Shown here piece by piece: positions 6,821-14,371 of a stretch of 64,000 bases of DNA. This DNA comes from CALVUJ01 sp045119835 (GTDB taxonomy: Bacteria > Bacillota_I > Bacilli_A > RFN20 > DUOF01). Where the stretch lies: assembly GCA_045119835.1 (NCBI GenBank), contig JBGVED010000039.1, positions 1-64,000 of the forward strand, read 5' to 3'. The translations under genes were made by a program, and so were the position numbers. The notes beneath the pieces were generated by a model. The model was not told the DNA's origin and made no database searches. It saw only the letters and a list, made by a program, of their open reading frames with translations. Within the stretch, counting starts at the first letter, position 1; every line of letters begins with the position of its first letter.

Positions 6821-7057
6821 ATGAATAATAATCTTTTTGAGAGAGTTGAGAAGAAAACAAATGTTAAGAAGGAAGATATTTTGAGTTTAGCTAGATCTAT
6901 TCAAAATAAAAATTTAAAAGATGAAAACGAACTTAGAAAACTTATAAAAAGTGTTGCTACTTTAGCAGGAAAAGAGGTTAGTAAGGATAAGGAAGAGAAA
7001 ATTATTGATGCTATTATAAAGGATAAAATCCCTAAAAATATAGAAAAGAAATTTTAA
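6821..7057 (+). CDS. Stage VI sporulation protein F-like (SpoVIF/YjcC family)
   Basis: The 78-residue product starts with N-N-L-F-E-R-V-E-K-K-T-N-V-K-K-E-D-I, closely recalling the SpoVIF family start, and continues with the family's D-E-x-x-x-R-x-L-I and A-G-K-E-V-S-K-D-K-E-E-K-I pattern. SpoVIF acts late in spore coat assembly in Bacillus. AGGAGG precedes the start. It lies directly upstream of spoIVA in the same direction, which supports a sporulation role. The family call rests on remembered sequence patterns. Confidence 0.7.
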   Translation: MNNNLFERVEKKTNVKKEDILSLARSIQNKNLKDENELRKLIKSVATLAGKEVSKDKEEKIIDAIIKDKIPKNIEKKF

Positions 7058-7136
7058 TTAATTAAATTTGTTTTAGTACTAAAAGAAAAACTTAAAGCAT
7101 AAATAGTAGTAAGTGAAATTTGAGGAGGAAATATAA

Positions 7137-8615
7137 GTGGACACTAAAGAGTTGTTGAAAAATATTGGTACTAGAACTAATGGGGATTTGTATTTTGGAA
7201 TTGTAGGTCCGGTTAGAAGCGGGAAATCTACATTTATTAAAAAATTTATGGAAAAGGCTGTTATTCCAAACATTTTTGATGAGGGTGATAAAAAAAGAAC
7301 AATCGATGAATTGCCTCAATCTGGTGTTGGAAAAACTATTATGACTACAGAACCTAAGTTTGTGCCAAATAATTCTGTGACTATTAATGTTGAAGAAAAT
7401 TTAAGTATTAATGTTAGATTGGTTGATTGTGTTGGTTATGTTATAAAGGATGCTAAAGGGTATGAGGATGAAGATGGTGTAAGAATGGTTAAAACTCCTT
7501 GGTTTGAGGATGCGATTCCTTTTGATGAGGCTGCTAAAATAGGGACTCAAAAAGTTATAAGTGATCATTCTACAATTGGTATTGTTGTTACTACTGATGG
7601 TTCTATTACTGACATTGATAGAGTTAATTATATTGAAGCTGAGAATGAAATTATTAATGAACTTGTAAAACTTGGAAAACCTTTTATTGTTCTTGTTAAT
7701 AGCAAGGATCCTACAAGTGAGAAAACTCTGAAAATTGTTAAGGATTTAGAGAGTAAGTATAATGTTCCTGTTTTAGGTATGAATGTTGAAGCGATGAATA
7801 ATGATGATATTGGTGATATATTAAAGGAAGCGTTGTATGAATTCCCTTTGTCTAATATTGAGGTTGAACTTCCTAGTTGGGTCAATGTGCTAGATGGAGA
7901 GCATTGGCTTAGAAAGAGTTTAAAAGAATCGATTTATAGTGCAATGAATTTTGCTAAAAAAGTTAAAGATGTTGATGGGATTGGAGAAATTGTTGAACAG
8001 AATGATTACATTGAATCATTTAAAATAATAGATGTGGATACATCTAATGGTGTTGTAAAAACGGCAATTGAGATGAATGATGATTTATATGAAAAGGTTT
8101 TAAAAGAGGTTATGGGATTTGATATTGATGATCCGGTTGTTTTATTAAAAGTTATGCAAGAATACTCTAAGTTGAAGAAAGATTATGAGGCTATATCTTC
8201 TGCGATAGATATGGCCAAAACAACCGGATATGGTTTTGCTACTCCAAGTCTTGATGATATTGTAATTGAGAAGCCAGAACTTGTAAAACAGGGTAATAGA
8301 TATGGGGTTAAAGTTAGGGCAAGTGCTCCTACTTTACATATTATAAAAGTTGATGTTGAAACTAGTTTTGAACCTATAATTGGTATAAAAGAACAAAGTG
8401 AATCTTTAGTTAATTATTTGGCTGAAGGCATGGATGTTGATCCTAAAAAGATATTTGAAAAACAGATGTTTGGTAGAAATATGGGAGATGTTATAAAAGA
8501 GGGGGTAAATGCAAAACTTACTACTTTGCCAGATAATACGCGAATAAAATTGCAAAATTTAATGAAGACACTTGCTAATAAGGGTAAAACAAATCTTATT
8601 GCAATTGTGTTTTAG
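7137..8615 (+). CDS. spoIVA: Stage IV sporulation protein A, spore coat basement ATPase
   Basis: SpoIVA polymerises on the forespore surface using ATP and forms the platform for coat assembly. At 492 residues it has the family length. The Walker A motif G-P-V-R-S-G-K-S-T is at residues 24-32, followed by L-P-Q-S-x-x-G-K-T-I-M-T-T-E-P-K-F-V-P-N, which is nearly invariant in SpoIVA, and R-L-V-D-C-V-G-Y. The C-terminus (L-I-A-I-V-F) matches the membrane-proximal end of the family. Translation starts at GTG with AGGAGG upstream. In Bacillus the gene is under mother-cell sigma E; no clear sigma E promoter could be assigned here. It is strong evidence that the organism forms endospores. Confidence 0.97.
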   Translation: MDTKELLKNIGTRTNGDLYFGIVGPVRSGKSTFIKKFMEKAVIPNIFDEGDKKRTIDELPQSGVGKTIMTTEPKFVPNNSVTINVEENLSINVRLVDCVGYVIKDAKGYEDEDGVRMVKTPWFEDAIPFDEAAKIGTQKVISDHSTIGIVVTTDGSITDIDRVNYIEAENEIINELVKLGKPFIVLVNSKDPTSEKTLKIVKDLESKYNVPVLGMNVEAMNNDDIGDILKEALYEFPLSNIEVELPSWVNVLDGEHWLRKSLKESIYSAMNFAKKVKDVDGIGEIVEQNDYIESFKIIDVDTSNGVVKTAIEMNDDLYEKVLKEVMGFDIDDPVVLLKVMQEYSKLKKDYEAISSAIDMAKTTGYGFATPSLDDIVIEKPELVKQGNRYGVKVRASAPTLHIIKVDVETSFEPIIGIKEQSESLVNYLAEGMDVDPKKIFEKQMFGRNMGDVIKEGVNAKLTTLPDNTRIKLQNLMKTLANKGKTNLIAIVF

Positions 8616-8624
8616 ATGGTGTAT

Positions 8625-8657
8625 AATCCACTCTTGTGAAAAAAGGGTGGATTTTTA
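8625..8657 (+). terminator. Intrinsic terminator after spoIVA
   Basis: AATCCACTC (8625-8633) pairs with GGGTGGATT (8645-8653, one G-U), then T-rich sequence. It separates spoIVA from the secretion-like locus. Confidence 0.75.
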
Positions 8658-8781
8658 TTTGCTCAAATTGTGGGAAATAAAAAAAAGATACCATTTTTTT
8701 CCTAAATGTTGTAAAATAGTGTTAAGCACAGTAAAAAATGTAGAAAAATGTTTAAAAAAAGCAACATTTACTGGCAATTTA

Positions 8782-8811
8782 TTGTTTTTAAAAAATTGTG
8801 TGTGCTATAAT
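8782..8811 (+). promoter_or_regulatory. Promoter of the T4SS-like locus
   Basis: TTGTTT (8782-8787), 18-base spacer ending TGC, TATAAT (8806-8811), an extended -10. It looks housekeeping-type, so the locus is probably not tied to the sporulation sigma factors of its neighbour. The rest of the 8658-8842 gap is AT-rich and holds no gene. Confidence 0.6.
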
Positions 8812-8842
8812 TTGGGTATCTTAAAGAAAGGAAGGGTTTTTT

Positions 8843-9202
8843 ATGTTGATGAATTTAATAGCTATGTTAGAGGGCGGTAATACTACTGTTGGTGGTGAAG
8901 ATGTAGGCGATGCAGGTCTTGCTACAGTAATGGAAAAATTAAATGATATCGTTAATGGTACTATTATGCCTATAATTTGGATAGTGTTAGGTTTATTCTT
9001 GGTTGTAAAAGGTGCTATCCTAGGTATGCAAATTGTTAAAGCTGCAGATGAACCACAAGTAAGACAAGAAAAAATTGGTTCTTTAAAGTGGTTAGTAATT
9101 GGTGTTGCTATAGCGTATGGTGTTTCTGGTGTTGCTAGTTTTGTTCTTAATTACTTCAAAAATGCAGTAGGCACTGGAAGTACTACAGGAACTGGAAATT
9201 AA
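8843..9202 (+). CDS. VirB2/TrbC-like pilin of the T4SS-like locus
   Basis: A 119-residue protein with two hydrophobic segments (about 38-62 and 82-104) separated by a short charged loop, the layout of T4SS pilins. It also recalls the small pilin-like proteins encoded first in mycoplasma ICE transfer modules. The N-terminus is short and not a clear cleavable signal. AAAGGAAGGG precedes the ATG. It is the first gene of the locus and is followed by a terminator that would let it be made in excess over the downstream machine, as suits a major pilin. Pilin function is inferred from topology and neighbours. Confidence 0.65.
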   Translation: MLMNLIAMLEGGNTTVGGEDVGDAGLATVMEKLNDIVNGTIMPIIWIVLGLFLVVKGAILGMQIVKAADEPQVRQEKIGSLKWLVIGVAIAYGVSGVASFVLNYFKNAVGTGSTTGTGN

Positions 9203-9239
9203 CACTTATAAGTACTTTTATAAAACCGCTAGTTGGTTA

Positions 9240-9264
9240 GGGAAGGCTTCTAGCTTTCCCTTTT
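9240..9264 (+). terminator. Terminator/attenuator between pilin and VirB6-like gene
   Basis: GGGAAGGC (9240-9247) pairs with GCTTTCCC (9253-9260, one G-U), then TTTT. The short T-run suggests partial termination and read-through into the next gene. Confidence 0.6.
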
Positions 9265-9293
9265 AATTTAAATTCAAAGAGGAGGTAGCGTAT

Positions 9294-12200
9294 ATGTTAA
9301 ATAATTTTACAAAAATTAACTTTTTGCTATGGGGGCCCATAGAGGATTTAATAAATTTAATTATGAGGGGTGTCTATGGCCTTTATTTTGGGCTTATAAG
9401 GGCAATTGCTTGGATTTTAGATATGCTAACTCAACTTTTTTTCATATTTGCAGGTATGACTCCCGTTAGTTCTACAACTGTTAATTCTGCTGATGGAAAA
9501 GCGGGAGAAGTTGATATTGTTAATTTCTTTTTGACTCAAAAATCGTTCCAAAAAGCGTATTTGTATTTGTGTTTGGTTGCTTTGGGATTAATTGTTGTAT
9601 TTACTATCGGTAAAATTATTAAACAAGATTATTTTGATAGGAATGGTCCAAGATCTAAGGGTCCAATCTTTAGAAGTGTTGCTTTGAGTTTTATTGCATT
9701 TATTTGCGTTATTCCTATTTTTTATTTTTTGATTGATGTTGTTGCTGCTCTTGCATTGCTTGTAATGCAAGCTATGGGTTACAAGGGTGGAGGAATTGGC
9801 TCGTTAATATTTAATATTTGCTGGGATGATAATGGCGAAAGTGTTAGGGCGGTTGCTCAATCCATTGGAAATGCTGATAGTCTTACTATTGGGGATGTGA
9901 CATGGGATTTCGATGATAATCTTGTACTTAGTAAAACTTATGATCCAGATAATTTTGGTTGGTATTCTGGTGATACATTCTATGCTTATTATTGGAATGC
10001 GGAGGATTGTACGAGTGTTTCTAGAACCTTGGCTGAAGGTATTGAATTAGTAGAATTCCATGTATTTATATTTATATTTACAGGTTTGATTTTGATTGTT
10101 AATTTAGGTCAAATGTTACTTGCTATGGTTACAAGAATGTACAATCTTATAGCATTATTTATTGTGGCGCCTTCTCCAATTTCTCAAATTGTATTAGATG
10201 ATGGGCAAAAATTTAAAGGTTGGAAAGATAAAGTTATACAAGAAGCTTTGAAGGTAGTTGGATGTGTAATGAGCTTCATGTTGTTTATTATGATTGTTAG
10301 TGTAGTTAATGAGCTTGATTTGATGAGATATGCATTTACTGAAAAAGCAGCTTCATCTCTTAGTTTGATTGAGGATAATAATTTAACTACAGAGTTAAGT
10401 AATAGTATTAGTGGTATGTATTATAACGATTCAGAAACGGCTACTTATTTTGATAAAGCTATTAATGCATTAGCTAGATGTATGATTATTATTGCAGGTG
10501 TTGGTGCAATAAAAGATATAGATCAAACAATTACTCCATTTATTTCTGGTTCTAAGGAAGGTTCTATGAATTTAGGAAATGCAGGAAATCCTTTAAAGAG
10601 CGCTGGAAAATTGGCTGCTCAGGGTGCGTTAGATATTGGTAAGAAGGCAATAAGTGGAGCTGTTGGACTAGCTTCTGCAGGTGTAGGTATGGCTGCTGGA
10701 ATTGGTTTGAACGCTATGGAGAGTGCTGGCGGAGCAGCTGATGCGGCAAAACAAATATTTAATGCTAATAGGGAAGATTCAGAAGGTGCTCCACTACCAG
10801 GAGGTGGGGATAATCCTCCAGGAGGCGGAGATAATGATGGTGCACAAGATATTCCGGGAGACGGTAATGAACCTGGCCCAGATGCAGGTGCTCCAACTGA
10901 TGGTGAAGGTGGTCCAGAAGAGGCAAATGATGTTCCAGGAGATGGACCTGGTGAAGGTGGCCCAGAAGAAGCAAACGATGTTCCAGGAGATGGACCTGGT
11001 GAAGGTGGCCCAGAGGAGGCAGAACCGGCGCCAAGTGGAGAAGGTGGAGCTGCCCCAGATGTCGATGCTGCTAAAGAAAACTTGGATAATGCTACAATAA
11101 GAGATAATAATAAGAATTTTGTGCTAGATGAAATGGAAAAGATATTGGATAAGGATCCAAAAGATAGAACAGAAGCAGATAATAAAAAATTAAAACAACT
11201 TGAAAAAGCATTTGATCAAATAGATGCTTCTGGTGATACGAAATTTGAAGCTCAAAAGAAATATGATGAAGCTGTAGCGGCTCAAAGTGCTCAAGAAGGA
11301 GGTGCTTCTGATTCTGCACAAGATGGAAGTGCTGCAACAGAAGATGTTCCTGGTGCTGATATTCCAGAACCTTCAGAACAAGAGGATAATGATGCTGCAG
11401 AAGATGTTCCAGGAGGAGATACTCCAGAGAGTGTTAATTCAATAGAGGAAACACAAGAAACTGCAGGTGATGCTGGAAGCGCAGGAAACGAACAAATTAA
11501 TGAAGCAGAACAAACTGCTGGAGCAACTGACTCTGGTACTACGGAAAGTGGCACTGGTTCAGGATCATCTACTAGTTTAGGAGCTCCGGCTTCAGGTAAC
11601 TCTTCTAATCCACAGGCAAATAATGAAAATGTTAGATTTGCTTCCCTTCATGAGCATGGAAGATTGGGTACTGGTGCTAAAATTGCTAAAGGCGCTTTAG
11701 CGGCAACTGGATTTACTACAACATTTGCTAGTAAATTAGCATTTGGTACTGCGGGTCAAGTATTAAAGCATGGTAAGAAGGCTGTTGGTACAACAGCTAA
11801 GACAGGTCTTTCAATTGCTAGTATTGCAGCTAAGACAATATTAGGAATGACTGGTATGGGCGGAGTTGCAAATGCAGTTGGCGGCTTTGTTGGAGACGTT
11901 GTTGCCGATACTACAAATCAAGTTAAAGGTCTAGGTAAAAATCTTAAGAAACAAGGTTCTGATTTTGCTAAGAGAAATATGAAGATGGTTGATAGTAATG
12001 GTGACCGTGTTGATAAAGATGGTAATAGATTAGATTCTAGTGGAAATGTGATGAAGGACAAAGATGGTAATGCTATTAAAGGCGTTGGCGATCCTACATA
12101 TCAATCTTCTTTAGGAGCAGCTTTAGGAGCGGCTGGCAATATGGTAAGCGGTGCTAAAAATGCTGTTACTGGTATCGGTAGAGGTATTGCAGATGGAAGT

Positions 12201-14240
12201 ATTGTTAGTGGACAATTAAGATATGCTTCTGGTGTTATAGATCGTGCTAGTAGAGAAAGAACATTCTTGAGCGATGAGGCGGAGAGAAGATTAAATAATA
12301 TGGATCAAGCACAGCAAGATGCTAATAATATGATTGCTGATATGAACGACGCTGTAAGTCCTGGTTCTGATGGTGATTATTCATCTGCGGCAGGAGCTGC
12401 TGTTGAAGGAGCAGAGCAACAATTAATGGTTGCTTCTGATATGAATAATTTAACGGAAAACATGGGTGCAGAAAGAAATGCAGAGTTAGATGTTAATGAT
12501 AGTGATGTCGAAAGAATAAATAATGCTTATGCTGCTCAAGAAAATTACCAACCATATACTGCGGAGCAACAAGAAACTATAGATCAAAGAAATAGATTGG
12601 GCGCTATTGCTTCTGATGTGGAAGGTACTGAAAAGGCAAATGCTCGTAAAGAAGCTTTAGATGGACACTTTACTGATGTTGTTGATCCTAAGACTAAGAG
12701 TTGGAATAGTGGAAAAAGATCACCATTCTTAGGAAAGAAGTATGGAGGAACAAACAATTGGAGAGAGCGTTCTCAACGTTTACATGCTATTTATGCTAGA
12801 AGTCAAGATTTGGATGGAGATTACAAAGATGTTCTTGATAAAGTTAATAGCGGGGAACCTGTTGATGCAGATACAATGGAAGCATACTCACAATATTTAG
12901 ATCAAGCTAGAAAACTTGATAATGCTTATATGTATGTACATAGTGGTTATGGTAAAGATGGACAAGGTCAAGAAGATTTTGAATCAATAAAATATGAATT
13001 GGAGCATGGTGTTGGTGGAACAGATAAGGATGTTAATCCAGACTATAATCGTGCTAATAATTTAAATCAGGAGAAACATTTTGAAGCTATAAGAGCTAGA
13101 GCTGAGGATATGGCAGGGCTTAGTGATAGAGCTAGAAAAGAAATGCCACCTGAACCAGAGCCACAACCAAGACCAGAAGAACCAGAAAATATTCAAGCTA
13201 GTGCGGCAACTAAACTTAAGGCTGCATCAATTAGAGCGGACGCTGCTAAACAAGAATATGATAGGGTTACTGCAGAAGGTTCTGGTGCTAGTGATGAAGA
13301 TATTGCAGCAGCAGAAGCTAAGGTTCAAGAGACTATTGGTGATGTTGCTAAATATTCTAACGAAGTTAGTTCTGAATATGGAAAAACTAAAAAAGCTATG
13401 TTACATGCTAGTAGAGATAACGAGAGAAGAAATGTTGGAAATGAAAACTTTGAACGTGCTGTAAGTCGTGCTAGAACTAGTGTATCAGTTGCTAAATCTA
13501 AAGGTAAGATTTCTCAAAGTAAAGCAGATAAACTTAATAGTCAAATTGATGCAATGGAAAGCGCTGGACAAGATAGTTATAATGATGGATCAAGAGCTGT
13601 TAGAGCGGGACGAAGTGGAGTTAAGGGAACTCGTAAGATTATGAATAAAACTTTACATGTTCGTGCTAAATCAGGTAACTTACAAGATGCAACTAGCAGT
13701 ACTCCAGTACCAGATAGAATTAGAACATCAAGGTCTCCAAATCCTATGTCAACTCAAGAGCAAGATGAAATTCTTGTAAATTTAAGTGTTGTTGAAGAGG
13801 AAGAGTTGAATCAAGGTGTTGGTCAACCTGGATTAGTTGAAATGAGAAATGCTTGCGTTGATTATAGTAGAAATGCATGGGCTGGTATGCAACAAGATGC
13901 AGATGCATTTATGAGTCGTGTTGCTGCTGTTAATGTTGATACTAAATTTAAAGATGAAGTATTGACTAAGGCTATTTCAGAAATTAAACAAGAAAGTGTT
14001 CCAACAACATTTAAGGGAAGTTTGAATGATTACAAACGTGATGCTATGAATAGATATGATGGTGCTGTTAATAATTATAATTCAGCGATGGAAAATGCAT
14101 CTAGACTTGCTAATCAATATTCTATGGATAAAAATCCTGAGACTTTAAAAGCTGTTCAAGATGCAATTCAAGTTGCAGTTAGATCTAGTGAAGAAATTAG
14201 AGGACTTAAAATAGAATTGAATATAGAAGATAAAGATTAG
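9294..14240 (+). CDS. Giant VirB6/TrbL-like polytopic protein with long hydrophilic C-terminus
   Basis: A 1648-residue protein. The first 420 or so residues contain about six to seven hydrophobic segments (near 12-45, 85-105, 128-160, 255-305, 330-350, 400-415), as in the VirB6/TrbL membrane channel component. The remaining 1200 are hydrophilic: an Ala/Gly-rich helix region, an acidic Gly/Pro region with 16-residue tandem repeats (about 538-576), a second Ala/Gly-rich region (about 790-890), a D-x-N-G/D-x-D-G-N patch (about 900-929), and long Glu/Gln/Lys-rich predicted helices. A large C-terminal extension also occurs in some VirB6 and mycoplasma ICE proteins. GAGGAGG precedes the ATG. Its order between pilin and VirB4 supports the assignment. 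Confidence 0.75.
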   Translation: MLNNFTKINFLLWGPIEDLINLIMRGVYGLYFGLIRAIAWILDMLTQLFFIFAGMTPVSSTTVNSADGKAGEVDIVNFFLTQKSFQKAYLYLCLVALGLIVVFTIGKIIKQDYFDRNGPRSKGPIFRSVALSFIAFICVIPIFYFLIDVVAALALLVMQAMGYKGGGIGSLIFNICWDDNGESVRAVAQSIGNADSLTIGDVTWDFDDNLVLSKTYDPDNFGWYSGDTFYAYYWNAEDCTSVSRTLAEGIELVEFHVFIFIFTGLILIVNLGQMLLAMVTRMYNLIALFIVAPSPISQIVLDDGQKFKGWKDKVIQEALKVVGCVMSFMLFIMIVSVVNELDLMRYAFTEKAASSLSLIEDNNLTTELSNSISGMYYNDSETATYFDKAINALARCMIIIAGVGAIKDIDQTITPFISGSKEGSMNLGNAGNPLKSAGKLAAQGALDIGKKAISGAVGLASAGVGMAAGIGLNAMESAGGAADAAKQIFNANREDSEGAPLPGGGDNPPGGGDNDGAQDIPGDGNEPGPDAGAPTDGEGGPEEANDVPGDGPGEGGPEEANDVPGDGPGEGGPEEAEPAPSGEGGAAPDVDAAKENLDNATIRDNNKNFVLDEMEKILDKDPKDRTEADNKKLKQLEKAFDQIDASGDTKFEAQKKYDEAVAAQSAQEGGASDSAQDGSAATEDVPGADIPEPSEQEDNDAAEDVPGGDTPESVNSIEETQETAGDAGSAGNEQINEAEQTAGATDSGTTESGTGSGSSTSLGAPASGNSSNPQANNENVRFASLHEHGRLGTGAKIAKGALAATGFTTTFASKLAFGTAGQVLKHGKKAVGTTAKTGLSIASIAAKTILGMTGMGGVANAVGGFVGDVVADTTNQVKGLGKNLKKQGSDFAKRNMKMVDSNGDRVDKDGNRLDSSGNVMKDKDGNAIKGVGDPTYQSSLGAALGAAGNMVSGAKNAVTGIGRGIADGSIVSGQLRYASGVIDRASRERTFLSDEAERRLNNMDQAQQDANNMIADMNDAVSPGSDGDYSSAAGAAVEGAEQQLMVASDMNNLTENMGAERNAELDVNDSDVERINNAYAAQENYQPYTAEQQETIDQRNRLGAIASDVEGTEKANARKEALDGHFTDVVDPKTKSWNSGKRSPFLGKKYGGTNNWRERSQRLHAIYARSQDLDGDYKDVLDKVNSGEPVDADTMEAYSQYLDQARKLDNAYMYVHSGYGKDGQGQEDFESIKYELEHGVGGTDKDVNPDYNRANNLNQEKHFEAIRARAEDMAGLSDRARKEMPPEPEPQPRPEEPENIQASAATKLKAASIRADAAKQEYDRVTAEGSGASDEDIAAAEAKVQETIGDVAKYSNEVSSEYGKTKKAMLHASRDNERRNVGNENFERAVSRARTSVSVAKSKGKISQSKADKLNSQIDAMESAGQDSYNDGSRAVRAGRSGVKGTRKIMNKTLHVRAKSGNLQDATSSTPVPDRIRTSRSPNPMSTQEQDEILVNLSVVEEEELNQGVGQPGLVEMRNACVDYSRNAWAGMQQDADAFMSRVAAVNVDTKFKDEVLTKAISEIKQESVPTTFKGSLNDYKRDAMNRYDGAVNNYNSAMENASRLANQYSMDKNPETLKAVQDAIQVAVRSSEEIRGLKIELNIEDKD
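10905..11021 (+). repeat. 48-bp in-frame tandem repeat, about 2.4 copies
   Basis: Units start at 10905, 10953 and 11001 (third partial). Each encodes EGGPEEANDVPGDGPG. Copies differ by only a few synonymous bases, implying recent duplication. Related D-V-P-G motifs recur further on, at about 11344 and 11404. Confidence 0.85.
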
Positions 14241-14285
14241 GTTTAAAATAAAACCACAAATTATTAGTTGATATGTTGAAAAATT

Positions 14286-14318
14286 ACAGGTGTTAATTTA
14301 AAATGAAATTGTGCCTGT
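14286..14318 (+). other. Hairpin in the leader of the first virB4
   Basis: ACAGG (14286-14290) pairs with CCTGT (14314-14318), with an inner AATTT/AAATT stem. It directly precedes the terminator hairpin at 14325, giving a two-hairpin leader. Confidence 0.35.
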
Positions 14319-14324
14319 GAGTAG

Positions 14325-14353
14325 ATAAAGGCCGTATGGCCTTTATTTTATTT
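14325..14353 (+). terminator. Terminator/attenuator between VirB6-like gene and first virB4
   Basis: Perfect 9-bp stem ATAAAGGCC (14325-14333) / GGCCTTTAT (14338-14346), loop GTAT, then a T-rich run. It is followed within 12 bases by the virB4 ribosome binding site. Confidence 0.75.
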
Positions 14354-14371
14354 TAAGGAAGGAGAATTTTA

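Noticed and set aside
7058..7136. Sigma E promoter upstream of spoIVA
   Set aside because: CATAAATA resembles a sigma E -10 box, but no convincing -35 element lies at the right distance; a TTTTAGTACTAAAA palindrome there could equally be chance in AT-rich sequence.
8572..8880. A 102-codon plus-strand frame spanning the spoIVA end and the pilin start
   Set aside because: It crosses the spoIVA terminator and the pilin promoter, overlaps two real genes in another frame and has no ribosome binding site.
10905..11021. Regularly spaced repeats that might suggest a CRISPR array
   Set aside because: The 48-bp units are directly adjacent with no unique spacers, and are in frame inside a coding gene.
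10723..11554. Several overlapping frames on both strands rich in Gln, Leu, Val or Ser
   Set aside because: They are shadows of the Gly/Glu/Pro-rich repeat region of the 1648-residue VirB6-like gene, have no ribosome binding sites and unnatural composition.
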